A stretch of 48,804 nt of DNA, from NCBI GenBank assembly GCA_947631785.1, contig CANRMR010000012.1, forward strand, positions 1-48,804, given 5' to 3'. A program made the position numbers and the translations under genes. This document shows positions 16,050-24,769 of this stretch, piece after piece; position 1 is the stretch's first letter; the number at the start of each line of letters is the position of its first letter. The notes beneath the pieces were generated by a model. It was given only the letters and a program-made list of their open reading frames with translations, made no database searches and had not been told where the DNA came from. This DNA is from an uncultured Clostridia bacterium. GTDB lineage: Bacteria > Bacillota > Clostridia > TANB77 > CAG-508.

Positions 16050-16526
16050 ATGGAAGAAAAAGAGGTATTACTAACCCAAGAAGGGTATGATAATTTAGAA
16101 AAAGAATTGGAATATTTAAAAACAGAGCAAAGAGCAGAAATTGCAGAACGTATAAAGGTAGCTTTAGGATTTGGAGATTTGTCTGAAAATTCAGAATATG
16201 ATGAGGCAAAAAATGCACAAGCAGCAAACGAAATAAAAATAGCAGAATTGGAAAATAAATTAAGATATGCTAAAATAATTGATGAATCGGAAATAGATAC
16301 CAAAACTGTGCAAGTAGGAAATACAGTTAAAATTAAAGACATGGAATATGGAGATGAATTTGAATATACAATTGTAGGTTCTACAGAAGTTGATTTATCT
16401 CAAAATAAAATATCAAATGAATCACCAATTGGAGCAGCGCTTCTTGGAGCAAAGAAAAACCAAATAATTGAAGCAACAATTCCAATGGGAGTAGTAAAAT
16501 ATAAAATACTTTCTATTACAAAATAG
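16050..16526 (+). CDS. greA: Transcription elongation factor GreA
   Basis: This 158-residue factor stimulates RNA cleavage by backtracked RNA polymerase. The N-terminal coiled coil carries the acidic tip GFGDLSENSEYDEAK (about 50-64), whose Asp and Glu position the catalytic metal. The C-terminal FKBP-like domain ends with SPIGAALLGAKKNQ and the usual KYKILSI strand. Its size is standard. The gene is monocistronic, with its own promoter and a strong terminator. Confidence 0.97.
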   Translation: MEEKEVLLTQEGYDNLEKELEYLKTEQRAEIAERIKVALGFGDLSENSEYDEAKNAQAANEIKIAELENKLRYAKIIDESEIDTKTVQVGNTVKIKDMEYGDEFEYTIVGSTEVDLSQNKISNESPIGAALLGAKKNQIIEATIPMGVVKYKILSITK

Positions 16527-16534
16527 AAAAAAAG

Positions 16535-16573
16535 GAGCAATTGTAAAAATAATTATTACAATTGCTCATGTTT
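16535..16573 (+). terminator. Terminator after greA
   Basis: GAGCAATTGTAA pairs with TTACAATTGCTC, followed by a T-rich tract interrupted by G. Confidence 0.85.
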
Positions 16574-16684
16574 TTAAATATATTGTTAATTATTTTAAAA
16601 AAAATTAATAAAAACAGTTGAAAAATCTTTTAAATTAATATAAAATTTAAAAAGATTTGAAACGTAAAAGCTTAAGGAGGATAT

Positions 16685-17344
16685 ATGATTACATTAGAAG
16701 ACGTTAAAAACAACGAAGAAGTAAAATATTTAATATTGGGTTCTCAAAAACATTTAGATGCATTAGGTTATACAGAACATTCTATTCGACATATAAGTAT
16801 TGTTTCAAAAAGAGCAGGGGATATTTTAGAAGCTTTAGATTATCCAAAAGAAAGGATAGAACTTGCCAAAATTGCAGGGTACTTACATGATATAGGTAAC
16901 TGCGTAAATAGAGTTGACCATGCACATTCAGGTGCAATACTTGCATATCAGATTTTAAAAGATATGAATATGGAACAAGAATACAGAACAGAAATTATGA
17001 CAGCAATTGGAAATCATGATGAAAAAACAGGGACAGCAGTAAGTGATATATCAGCGGCTCTTATTTTAGCAGATAAATCTGATGTACATCGTGATAGAGT
17101 TGTAAATACAAATATTTCTACATTTGATATTCATGATAGAGTAAATTATGCTGTAACAAATGCAAATTTAAATATTGATAAAGAAAATAGAAAAGTAACA
17201 TTAGACATAAAAATAGATACTAAAATATGTCCAGTATTAGATTATTTCGAAATATTTATGGATAGGACAATGATGAGTAAATATGCTGCAAAATATTTAA
17301 AAATATGGTTTGAGTTGATTATTAACGATACGAGATTATTATAA
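16685..17344 (+). CDS. HD-domain phosphohydrolase
   Basis: This 219-residue protein contains an HD metal-dependent phosphohydrolase domain. The metal ligands are His36 (SIRHISIV), the His-Asp pair in YLHDIGN (68-69), further His in DHAHSG (79, 81) and Asp in ILADKSDVHRDR (about 128). The family acts on nucleotides or phosphate esters and the substrate cannot be assigned. The C-terminal part (about 160-219) has a beta segment, KVTLDIKIDTK. A likely promoter (TTGAAA 16618-16623, TAAAAT 16641-16646) and AAGGAGGA precede it. The secD-like gene follows 17 nt later on the same strand, so the three may form an operon. Confidence 0.88.
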   Translation: MITLEDVKNNEEVKYLILGSQKHLDALGYTEHSIRHISIVSKRAGDILEALDYPKERIELAKIAGYLHDIGNCVNRVDHAHSGAILAYQILKDMNMEQEYRTEIMTAIGNHDEKTGTAVSDISAALILADKSDVHRDRVVNTNISTFDIHDRVNYAVTNANLNIDKENRKVTLDIKIDTKICPVLDYFEIFMDRTMMSKYAAKYLKIWFELIINDTRLL

Positions 17345-17361
17345 TTTAGGAGGAGAAAAAA

Positions 17362-18816
17362 GTGAACAAAAATTTAAAAACAATATATGTAACATTAATT
17401 ATTGTATTAATAGCTGTGGTGTCTTTTATTGGTATATATGTAAAAGAAGATTTTAAGTATGTAAATAAAATACCAACATATCAATTAACAAAAAGTTTAG
17501 GAAAAACTATAATATCAAACTTAAAAATTGATGAAACAGTAAATGAAGTAAAATATGATGAAAATGGAAATGTAGTAGAAGATGATCAAGAAGATACAGA
17601 AAATACAAATTATGAAGTAAGACAAGAAGCAGTAAATAAAGAAGAAATACGAACAGTAGAAAACTATAAAATAGCAAAAGAAATTATAGAAAAAAGGTTA
17701 AAAGATATTGGTCTTCCAGAATACATTGTAAGATTAGACGAGGAAAATGGAAATATTCAAATAGAATATGAAAATGATGTAAATGTAGATGCTGGAACAT
17801 ATTATGCAGCATATGTAGGTAAGGCAGAATTTAAAGATGAAAACAACAACATAATATTAGACAACAATGATATAAAAAAATCAGAAGTAGGTTATAATCA
17901 AACTTCTTCAGGTTCATATCAAGTATACTTAAATTTAACATTAAATAATCAAGGACAAGCTAAAATTCAAGAATTAAAAAATAATAAAGAAGAACAAAGC
18001 GAAAATACTGTAAATGAAAATAGTGTAGATACACAAAATACTACAGTTGCTGAGGAGAATAATGTAGCTGAAAATGAAACATCTAACACTACAGAAAGTG
18101 CAGAAACTACTGAAACATCTAAAAAAGCTATAAGCTTTTACTTTGAAGATGAAGAAATAGGAGATGTTGCAATAGATGATATAACAAGCAAAAATCAAAT
18201 AAGAGTTAACATTGAAGAAGAATCATCTAATACAACAACAATTAATAATAATTTAAATGAAGCAGCAGTTATGGCAATAATAATAAATTCAGGCAAAATG
18301 CCAATAAAATATCAAATAGAAAATTCTCAAGAATTAGTAACAAAATTAAATAATAATCAAATAAATATAGCAATATATGTATTAATTGGTGTTTTCGTAA
18401 TAATAAGTCTATATCAAATTATTAAATACAAAAAAGATGGAATTGTAACTGTTTTATCTAATATTGGAATAATATCAATCTTTTTATTATTGTTAAGATA
18501 TACAAATGTAAATGTAGGTTATGAATCATTTTATATAGCATTTATTTTAGAAATTATCTTAGCATATATTGATAGTAAAATATTAAATAAAATAAAAGAT
18601 GTAAAAACTGTAGAAGAGGCAAAACAAGGTTTATCAAAAGCATATAAAGAAGTAATAGATATATTAGTACTTAGTGTTTTAATTGCAGTTGTATTTTCAT
18701 TTGTAAAATGGGCAGAAATTGCAAGTATGGGAATGGTAATGTTCTGGGGAATTGTTAGTATTATTTTTGGATATTTTGTATTTACAAGAACATTATTATT
18801 AAATAATAGAAAATAA
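17362..18816 (+). CDS. secD: Divergent SecD-like protein-export membrane protein
   Basis: The protein (484 residues, GTG start after AGGAGGAG) has one N-terminal membrane helix (about 7-27), a large extracytoplasmic region, and a C-terminal cluster of about five helices from residue 330 onward. The segment VENYKIAKEIIEKRLKDIGL with IRVN matches the periplasmic EIIERRV block of SecD, which with SecF supports Sec-dependent secretion using the proton motive force. Conserved SecD membrane motifs are poorly kept, and an acidic Asn/Thr/Glu-rich insertion (about 215-255) is present. The next gene is a SecF-like partner 14 nt downstream, which strengthens the call. Confidence 0.75.
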   Translation: MNKNLKTIYVTLIIVLIAVVSFIGIYVKEDFKYVNKIPTYQLTKSLGKTIISNLKIDETVNEVKYDENGNVVEDDQEDTENTNYEVRQEAVNKEEIRTVENYKIAKEIIEKRLKDIGLPEYIVRLDEENGNIQIEYENDVNVDAGTYYAAYVGKAEFKDENNNIILDNNDIKKSEVGYNQTSSGSYQVYLNLTLNNQGQAKIQELKNNKEEQSENTVNENSVDTQNTTVAEENNVAENETSNTTESAETTETSKKAISFYFEDEEIGDVAIDDITSKNQIRVNIEEESSNTTTINNNLNEAAVMAIIINSGKMPIKYQIENSQELVTKLNNNQINIAIYVLIGVFVIISLYQIIKYKKDGIVTVLSNIGIISIFLLLLRYTNVNVGYESFYIAFILEIILAYIDSKILNKIKDVKTVEEAKQGLSKAYKEVIDILVLSVLIAVVFSFVKWAEIASMGMVMFWGIVSIIFGYFVFTRTLLLNNRK

Positions 18817-18830
18817 AATAGGAGGAAAAC

Positions 18831-19481
18831 ATGAAACAAATAAGCAGTAAAACAAAAATTAGTATTGTAATTATTACCATAATTATAGTAGCTGGAATTG
18901 CTATGATGTTTATAAAAGGAATAAATAAATCTATACCATATTCAGATCATACTAGATTAGAAATTACATTAAACAATTTAGAAAAGCAAAAAGTAGAAGA
19001 AATAGCAAAAGAAACATTAGGGGAAAATATAATAGTACAAACATTTGGAGACTTTGAAGATAAAATAGCAATTAGTATGAATAAATTAGAAGAAGATAAA
19101 AAAACACAATTTCAAGACAAATTAAATGAATTAAATGAAGGAGAAAATGTAGATATAACTGAAACTGAAGTTGGAAAAACAAAACTAAAAGATATGATGA
19201 CACCTTATGTATTACCAATTGCAATTATTACTGTATTATTTGCATTATATAAAGGATTAAAATACAGAAAAGATGGCTTTATAAAAATGTTTTTAACTCC
19301 AATTGTTGATGTTGTAGTTGCAGAAGCAGTATATATTAGTTTATATGCAATTTTGCGTATACCAGTAGGAATTTATTTTATGCCACTTTTTGCAAGTGTT
19401 GGAATAATTACATTAATTGCAAATTCAATTTGTAAATCTAATTCTTCAGAAAAGCAAGAAAAGAAAGAAAAAAATGATTAA
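18831..19481 (+). CDS. secF: Reduced SecF-like membrane protein
   Basis: This 216-residue protein has one N-terminal helix (about 8-30), a short extracytoplasmic domain (31-120) and only about three more predicted helices (123-143, 156-178, 185-205), where SecF normally has six helices and about 300 residues. The central region (TRLEITLNNLEKQKVEEIAKE) resembles the first periplasmic fold of SecF. The C-terminus is a Lys/Glu-rich cytoplasmic tail. The call rests mainly on its position directly after the secD-like gene and on shared topology. It could be a lineage-specific degenerate SecF. Confidence 0.65.
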   Translation: MKQISSKTKISIVIITIIIVAGIAMMFIKGINKSIPYSDHTRLEITLNNLEKQKVEEIAKETLGENIIVQTFGDFEDKIAISMNKLEEDKKTQFQDKLNELNEGENVDITETEVGKTKLKDMMTPYVLPIAIITVLFALYKGLKYRKDGFIKMFLTPIVDVVVAEAVYISLYAILRIPVGIYFMPLFASVGIITLIANSICKSNSSEKQEKKEKND

Positions 19482-19502
19482 TAAATGTTTATAATCGCTC
19501 AT

Positions 19503-19535
19503 GCACATAGATAAGCTTTTAGCTTATTTGTGTGC
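19503..19535 (+). terminator. Hairpin after the secD/secF-like genes
   Basis: GCACATAGATAAGC pairs with GCTTATTTGTGTGC around a TTTTA loop. The following tract is T-rich but not continuous, so termination is probable rather than certain. Confidence 0.65.
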
Positions 19536-19592
19536 AATTTGTTTTATATAAATAGGAAATTTTTTATTAGATAAAAAGATATAGTTCTTTTT

Positions 19593-19671
19593 TATAATTA
19601 AGTGAATATAAAATAAATAAGAGTTAAAGGTTGAAATTCTTTTTAAACCATAGAAGGAATGATTGAAAATA
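19593..19671 (+). promoter_or_regulatory. Shared-type 5' leader upstream of the M15 peptidase
   Basis: TATAAT at 19593-19598 is followed by a hairpin region (AAAGGTTGAAA ... TTTTTAAACC, 19626-19649) and then ATAGAAGGAATG with a second in-frame ATG 12 nt later. The same order occurs before mutL, rimP and lysS. This is the shortest and weakest hairpin of the four. Confidence 0.55.
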
Positions 19672-20345
19672 TGAAGAAAAAAATTATAATATGTTTTTTT
19701 ATCTTCAGTATTATTCTATTTAGTAGAAAAGAGGAAAATATTATTTACGAGTCAAAAGTAAGTTATAATGAAGAAGTACAAACAGTATTTAATACAAGTC
19801 AAATTCCAAAAGAAATTATAAGTAAAATGCAAGGTAACTCTATGCCACAAAATGCAAAAATAAATTATAATGACCTTACATATGTTACTGTAAATTATTA
19901 TAATTTTAAAGATGAAATAAAAAAAGGAGAATTAATAGTAAATAAAAAATTAGGTCAGGAAGTTTTAGAAATTTTTAAAGAATTATATGATAAGCACTAT
20001 CAAATAGAGAAAATAAGATTAATAGATGAATATGGAGCAAATGATGTAAAATCTATGGAAGACAATAATACATCTGCATTTTGTTATAGAATGATAGAAG
20101 GGACAAATCATCTATCAAATCATGCTAAAGGATGTGCAATAGATATAAATCCATTACAAAACCCGCAAGTTATAAATGGAGCAGCTTATCCAAAAATTTC
20201 TCAAGAATATGTAGATAGAACAAAATTAAAAAAAGGTATGATAAAAAGTAATGATATATGTTATATGGCATTTATTAAAAGGGGTTGGACATGGGGAGGA
20301 ACATGGAAAAATCCAGATTATCAACATTTTGAAAAACAAATATAA
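19671..20345 (+). CDS. M15-family peptidase (VanY/LD- or DD-carboxypeptidase-like)
   Basis: This exported protein (224 residues from ATG 19671) has an N-terminal signal or anchor helix (about 3-18) and a zinc peptidase domain. Ligand segments are LSNHAKGCAIDINPLQNP (His and Asp of SxHxxGxAxD) and the C-terminal RGWTWGGTWKNPDYQHFE (catalytic-type residues and the third His). The family trims peptidoglycan peptides. The frame is open from ATG 19659, but GAAGGA abuts that codon and spaces properly to 19671. A good terminator follows. Whether the substrate is D-Ala-D-Ala or L-Ala-D-Glu is undetermined. Confidence 0.88.
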   Translation: MKKKIIICFFIFSIILFSRKEENIIYESKVSYNEEVQTVFNTSQIPKEIISKMQGNSMPQNAKINYNDLTYVTVNYYNFKDEIKKGELIVNKKLGQEVLEIFKELYDKHYQIEKIRLIDEYGANDVKSMEDNNTSAFCYRMIEGTNHLSNHAKGCAIDINPLQNPQVINGAAYPKISQEYVDRTKLKKGMIKSNDICYMAFIKRGWTWGGTWKNPDYQHFEKQI

Positions 20346-20378
20346 AAAATCCAACTTAAGAAAAAAGTTGGATTTTTT
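20344..20378 (+). terminator. Terminator after the M15 peptidase gene
   Basis: AAAAAATCCAACTT pairs with AAGTTGGATTTTTT. It may act in both directions and also serve the convergent microprotein genes. Confidence 0.9.
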
Positions 20379-20441
20379 GTGCAATAGAAAAGTTTTTAAA
20401 AATTCCTATTACATAAAATACATTTTTTTAAAAAGTTAGAA

Positions 20442-20558
20442 TTAGCAACATCCTCTGTTACCACCACAACAACAGAATATTAAGATTAACACAATGATAA
20501 TCCAGCAGCAGTCATCTCCAAATCCGAAACCGCATCCACATCCTCTATTTTCTGGCAT
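20442..20558 (-). CDS. Cys-rich hydrophobic microprotein (sporulation YjcZ-like)
   Basis: This 38-residue frame starts at an ATG (20558) behind an AGGGGGGAA ribosome site. It reads MPENRGCGCGFGFGDDCCW, then a hydrophobic segment IIIVLILIF, then CCCGGNRGCC. It has eight cysteines around one short membrane-spanning helix. The size and pattern (Gly/Cys head, single helix, Cys tail) resemble small sporulation or spore-coat peptides of the YjcZ type in Firmicutes. It is followed upstream by a second gene of the same type, 66 nt away. Confidence 0.75.
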   Translation of the reverse strand: MPENRGCGCGFGFGDDCCWIIIVLILIFCCCGGNRGCC

Positions 20559-20624
20559 TATAATTCCCCCCTTTCTAAAAAATAAGTAAGTTTTTCCTAA
20601 AAACTCGGAAATGGTAAATTTGGA

Positions 20625-20729
20625 CTAATTACATCCGCAATTGTTACATCCATTATTACCGCATCCGCAGAAAAGAAGTAAAAACAAGATTATGAACCAT
20701 AAAATTTCGCTGTTACAACAATTTCCCAT
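20625..20729 (-). CDS. Cys-rich hydrophobic microprotein (sporulation YjcZ-like)
   Basis: This 34-residue frame starts at an ATG (20729) behind GGGAGGT. It reads MGNCCNSEILWFIILFLLLF, then CGCGNNGCNNCGCN. The single hydrophobic helix is flanked by CC and a Cys/Asn/Gly tail with five cysteines. It is clearly similar in design to its neighbour at 20442-20558, and both are too short for usual gene finders. A spore-associated role is inference from family resemblance. Confidence 0.75.
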   Translation of the reverse strand: MGNCCNSEILWFIILFLLLFCGCGNNGCNNCGCN

Positions 20730-20863
20730 TTTAAATTTACCTCCCTTTAATTATAAAGAACTTATTTGTTTTGTTCTTTTGTATGATATATACTATTCGA
20801 AATAAAAAAATGTGTTACAAAAAAAATTTCAAAAAAAGCTATACAAAAAATAGAAAACAATGA

Positions 20864-20971
20864 TATAATTGTGAAAAATATACAAAAGTTAGAAGAGGTG
20901 TAAAGGTTGAAAAATGATTACAATTCTTTTCCAACCCAGATTTGTGCCTTAGAAAGGGATGATTGTAAAAA
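20864..20971 (+). promoter_or_regulatory. Shared-type 5' leader upstream of mutL
   Basis: TATAAT (20864-20869) is followed by a hairpin at 20905-20936 (GGTTG+AAAA pairing with TTTT+CAACC, one bulged C), then AGATTTGTGCCTTAGAAAG, GGATG, and an in-frame ATG 12 nt further. The distance from TATAAT to the second ATG is 102 nt, the same as at lysS. Confidence 0.6.
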
Positions 20972-23328
20972 TGGGAAATATTATATTGCTAGATGAACTT
21001 ACTATTAACAAAATAGCCGCAGGAGAAGTAATAGAAAGACCAGCATCTGTAGTAAAAGAGATGGTAGAAAATTCTATTGATGCAGGGGCAAATAATATTT
21101 GTGTAGAAATTAGAAATGGTGGTATATCATATATTCGTATTACAGACAATGGAAAAGGAATTTCAAAAGATGATTTAGAACTTGCATTTGAAAGACACGC
21201 AACTAGTAAAATTAGAATAGCAGATGATTTAAATGTTGTAAAAACAATGGGATTTAGAGGTGAAGCATTAGCTAGTATTGCAGCTATTTCAAAAGTAGAG
21301 CTTGTATCTAAACAAGAAGAGGAAGAAACAGGAAGTAAAATTGTTGTAGAAGGAGGAAATGTACAAACAATAGAAGATACAGGATGTGCAAAAGGAACAA
21401 CAATTACAGTGCAAAATTTATTTTATAACACACCTGTTAGATATAAATTTTTAAAAAAGGATTATACAGAATCTGGATATATTGAAGATGTAATAACAAG
21501 GCTTGCACTTGTTCATCCAGAAATTGCATTTAAACTTATTAACTCTGGAAAAACTATTATACAAACGAGTGGAAATAATGATGCAAAATCTGTAATTTAC
21601 AGTATATACGGAAAAGATATTGCAAATAGCATATTAGAAGTAAATTACAAATACGAAGAAATACACATAAATGGAGTAGTAGGAAAACCAGAAATTGCAC
21701 GTTCAAATAGAACAAACCAAATGTTTTTTGTAAATAATCGTTACATAAAAGATAAAACCCTTATGCAAGCTGCAGAACAAGGATTTAAAGGCTTATTGCC
21801 AATTGGAAAATATGGATTTCTTATATTAAATTTAGAAATGGATTCTAGTATGGTAGATGTAAATGTACATCCAGCAAAACTAGAAGTTAGATTTGATGAT
21901 GAAAACAAAGTTTTTAAAGCAGTTTATCATGCAATAAAAGATACATTATTAAAATCAGAATTAGTAGAAGATACATCTAAACCAAAACAAGACGATTTAG
22001 GACAAACAGCTCAAGAAGAGAAGCCATATAGTTTTTCAGATATGTTTAGAAGAATTAGTAATTCAAATACGACAAAACAACAAGACTATAGTTTTAATCA
22101 AACACAAAACCAATTAAATTTAGAAGAACAAGAAAATGGATATTATATGCAAGATGAAGAAGAAAAGTTAAATTATACAAATTCAATTGAAAATCCAGAA
22201 ACAAGAGAACTACTAGAAAAGCTTGCAAAAATGCAACAAGATTTAAAACAACAAGTAGAAGATAATCCAGAATTAAAGCTAAATACACAAGATTTAGAAA
22301 AAGATCAAGAAGAATTAGAAAAAATATTATATCCAGAAGGAAAACAAAATAAAGAAGAAATAAAACTAGAAGAAACACAAGAAACATATCAAAACGATGT
22401 TGAAAATGGAGAAGATATTTTAGATGAAAAAAATGAAACAAATAACATTGAAAGTGACGCAGAAAATGATACTTTAGATATAAGTGAGGATAATAAACAA
22501 GAAAACATAGAAGATAAACAAGAAGATGCTATAGAAGATGAGGTAAAACCAGCTGATATTTTAAATAAAATAACAGAAGATAATTTAGAACAAACAGAAG
22601 AAAGCAAAAAGAAATTTTCTACAATGTATGAAGAAATTTTTGGTAAAAGAAAAGAAACAAAAAAAGAAGATGACGGTGTACCTAATGCTACATTTGAAGC
22701 AATAGAAGATAACAATATATCTGTATTTGAAAAAGATGAAAAATTATCAAGGCCATATAAATTTATAGGAATTGCATTTTCCACATATATTATTTTAGAA
22801 ATAGATAAAGAAATGTATATTTTAGACCAGCATGCAGCACATGAAAGAATACTATATGAAAAAGTAAAAAAGAATTTTTATTCAGATGATGATAAAGATT
22901 CTCAAATGTTGTTATTGCCAGATATTATAACACTTACTCATAAAGAGATGGATATTGCAAAAGATAATATGGATGTGTTTAAAAAAGCTGGATTTGAACT
23001 AGAGGAATTTGGAGAAAATACTATTAAATTAAGTGGTGTACCAAATATATGTATAGATTTAGATACAAAAGAATTATTCTTAGAAACACTTGACGAAATA
23101 AATACAGTTGCAAGAACAGCAAAACAAGAAATAGAAGAAAAATTTATTGCAACAGTTGCATGCAAAGCAGCAGTAAAAGCGAATATGGCTTTAACAAAAG
23201 AAGAAGTAGATAGCTTAATGGAACAATTATTAAAGCTTCCAAATCCATTTACATGCCCACACGGTAGACCAACAGCTATAAAAATGAATAAAAACGAAAT
23301 TGAGAAAAAATTTGCAAGAAGAAAATAA
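20971..23328 (+). CDS. mutL: DNA mismatch repair protein MutL, endonuclease type
   Basis: The N-terminal GHKL ATPase shows VVKEMVENSIDAGA (Glu30, Asn34), ITDNGKGI and GFRGEALASI. The C-terminal dimerisation domain has the metal-dependent nicking motif DQHAAHERILYE (about 617-628) plus ACKAAVKAN and CPHGRP, so this MutL should nick the strand to be repaired, as in bacteria without MutH. The central linker (about 330-570) is unusually long and very acidic, making 785 residues against roughly 620-650 usual. The ATG at 20971 gives the canonical MGNIILLDELTINKIAAGEV; an upstream ATG at 20959 belongs to the shared leader motif. mutS is not adjacent. Confidence 0.96.
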   Translation: MGNIILLDELTINKIAAGEVIERPASVVKEMVENSIDAGANNICVEIRNGGISYIRITDNGKGISKDDLELAFERHATSKIRIADDLNVVKTMGFRGEALASIAAISKVELVSKQEEEETGSKIVVEGGNVQTIEDTGCAKGTTITVQNLFYNTPVRYKFLKKDYTESGYIEDVITRLALVHPEIAFKLINSGKTIIQTSGNNDAKSVIYSIYGKDIANSILEVNYKYEEIHINGVVGKPEIARSNRTNQMFFVNNRYIKDKTLMQAAEQGFKGLLPIGKYGFLILNLEMDSSMVDVNVHPAKLEVRFDDENKVFKAVYHAIKDTLLKSELVEDTSKPKQDDLGQTAQEEKPYSFSDMFRRISNSNTTKQQDYSFNQTQNQLNLEEQENGYYMQDEEEKLNYTNSIENPETRELLEKLAKMQQDLKQQVEDNPELKLNTQDLEKDQEELEKILYPEGKQNKEEIKLEETQETYQNDVENGEDILDEKNETNNIESDAENDTLDISEDNKQENIEDKQEDAIEDEVKPADILNKITEDNLEQTEESKKKFSTMYEEIFGKRKETKKEDDGVPNATFEAIEDNNISVFEKDEKLSRPYKFIGIAFSTYIILEIDKEMYILDQHAAHERILYEKVKKNFYSDDDKDSQMLLLPDIITLTHKEMDIAKDNMDVFKKAGFELEEFGENTIKLSGVPNICIDLDTKELFLETLDEINTVARTAKQEIEEKFIATVACKAAVKANMALTKEEVDSLMEQLLKLPNPFTCPHGRPTAIKMNKNEIEKKFARRK

Positions 23329-23345
23329 AGGCTGAGTTTATAATT

Positions 23346-23396
23346 AGTAAAAACTAATATAAAATATAAGAAATATTTTTATATTAGTTTTTAAAT
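23346..23396 (+). terminator. Terminator after mutL
   Basis: AAAAACTAATATAAA pairs with TTTATATTAGTTTTT around an A/T-rich loop. Confidence 0.8.
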
Positions 23397-23432
23397 ATAG
23401 AAATCTTTTTTTAAGATAAAAAAGGAGTAATC

Positions 23433-23855
23433 ATGATAGTAATTATAATGATTTCATTAATTTTATATATTATTGTAGCATTTAGTACATATAAAGCAAT
23501 GCCAGAAATAGATAAGCAAAGAAAATATGTATACATTATAGTAGGGTTTATAATAGTATTCCTTATTACATACATTCTTGCAAGCATATCACTTATGGGT
23601 AAAGACGTTCAAGATGCAGAAATATTAAATATTGCGAAAAAAACAGCAATATATTTAATTGCACCAATCAATAGCTTAATATTAATGCCGATTGGAAACA
23701 GTATTAGTAAAACAAAAGGAAAAAGATTGACAAAACAAAAACTAAAAAAAAGACTTCTAATTTGGATGATAGTATTTATAGTATGCATAGTTTTTTTTGA
23801 ACAATCATATATTAAAAATTTTGTAGAAGGATTATTGGTGAGCAAAACATGGTAA
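23433..23855 (+). CDS. Hypothetical four-helix membrane protein
   Basis: The 140-residue protein has about four hydrophobic helices (1-19, 32-53, 70-88, 107-124) separated by short Lys-rich loops such as SKTKGKRLTKQKLKKR. No enzymatic motif or known family is recognised. AAGGAG precedes the ATG. Its end overlaps the start of miaA by 7 nt, so it is probably translated together with miaA and the following HlyD-like gene. Confidence 0.75.
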   Translation: MIVIIMISLILYIIVAFSTYKAMPEIDKQRKYVYIIVGFIIVFLITYILASISLMGKDVQDAEILNIAKKTAIYLIAPINSLILMPIGNSISKTKGKRLTKQKLKKRLLIWMIVFIVCIVFFEQSYIKNFVEGLLVSKTW

Positions 23856-24769
23856 AACAAAAAGTAATTGTAATATGTGGCCCAACAGCATCAGGAAAAA
23901 CAGCACTGTCTATTGAACTTGCAAAAAAAATAAATGGAGAAATTGTTTCAGCTGATTCTATGCAAATATATAAAGAAATGGATATTGGTAGTGCAAAACC
24001 AACCAAAGAAGAAATGCAAGGAATTAAACATTATTTAATTGACTTTGTTAGGCCAGATAAAAGATATAGTGTTGCAAATTATAAAAAAGATGCAAAAGAA
24101 AAGATAAAAGAAATTTTAGATAAAAATAAGATTCCTATTATTGTTGGTGGAACAGGACTTTATATAGATTCATTAATTTATGAAATTGACTATAGTTTAG
24201 TAAATTTAGATGAAGAATATAGAAAAAAATTAGAAAAAATAGCTAAGGAAGAAGGCTTAGAAAAATTATATAACAAAGCGTGTGAAATTGATAAAATAGC
24301 AATGGAAAAGATAAGCCCAAATGATCAAAAAAGAATTATTAGGGTACTAGAAATATATCATGATACAGGGAAGACAAAAACCCAGCAGGAAATAGAGTCT
24401 AGAAAAAAAGAAGTAGAATATGATTATCATGTGTTTGCAATAACAATGGACAGAGAGGTTTTATATCAAAGAATAAATAAAAGAGTGGACATTATGATAG
24501 AAAAAGGCTTAATAAAAGAAGTAGAACACATGCTAAATAAATATAAAGAATTTCCAACAGCAATGCAAGGTTTAGGATATAAAGAGACAAAAGAATATTT
24601 AGAAAATAAAATCACAAAAGAAGAAATGATTGAAAAAATAAAAATGGAAACTAGAAGATATGCTAAAAGGCAACTTACATGGTTTAAGAAAAATAAAGAT
24701 ACGATATGGTTAGATGGACAAAATGATATACAAAATAATATCAATATTATTTTGGAGGAGATAAAGTGA
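23849..24769 (+). CDS. miaA: tRNA dimethylallyltransferase MiaA
   Basis: The enzyme adds a dimethylallyl group to A37 of tRNAs reading codons that begin with U. It has the P-loop GPTASGKT (11-18), then EIVSADSMQIYKEMDIGSAKP with the catalytic Asp, VGGTGLYIDSL, and the C-terminal AMQGLGYKE and TRRYAKRQLTWFK segments that contact tRNA and prenyl donor. The 306-residue length is normal. The initiating ATG lies within the end of the upstream gene with only a weak ribosome site, which suggests translational coupling. hfq, often next to miaA, is not present. Confidence 0.97.
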   Translation: MVKQKVIVICGPTASGKTALSIELAKKINGEIVSADSMQIYKEMDIGSAKPTKEEMQGIKHYLIDFVRPDKRYSVANYKKDAKEKIKEILDKNKIPIIVGGTGLYIDSLIYEIDYSLVNLDEEYRKKLEKIAKEEGLEKLYNKACEIDKIAMEKISPNDQKRIIRVLEIYHDTGKTKTQQEIESRKKEVEYDYHVFAITMDREVLYQRINKRVDIMIEKGLIKEVEHMLNKYKEFPTAMQGLGYKETKEYLENKITKEEMIEKIKMETRRYAKRQLTWFKKNKDTIWLDGQNDIQNNINIILEEIK

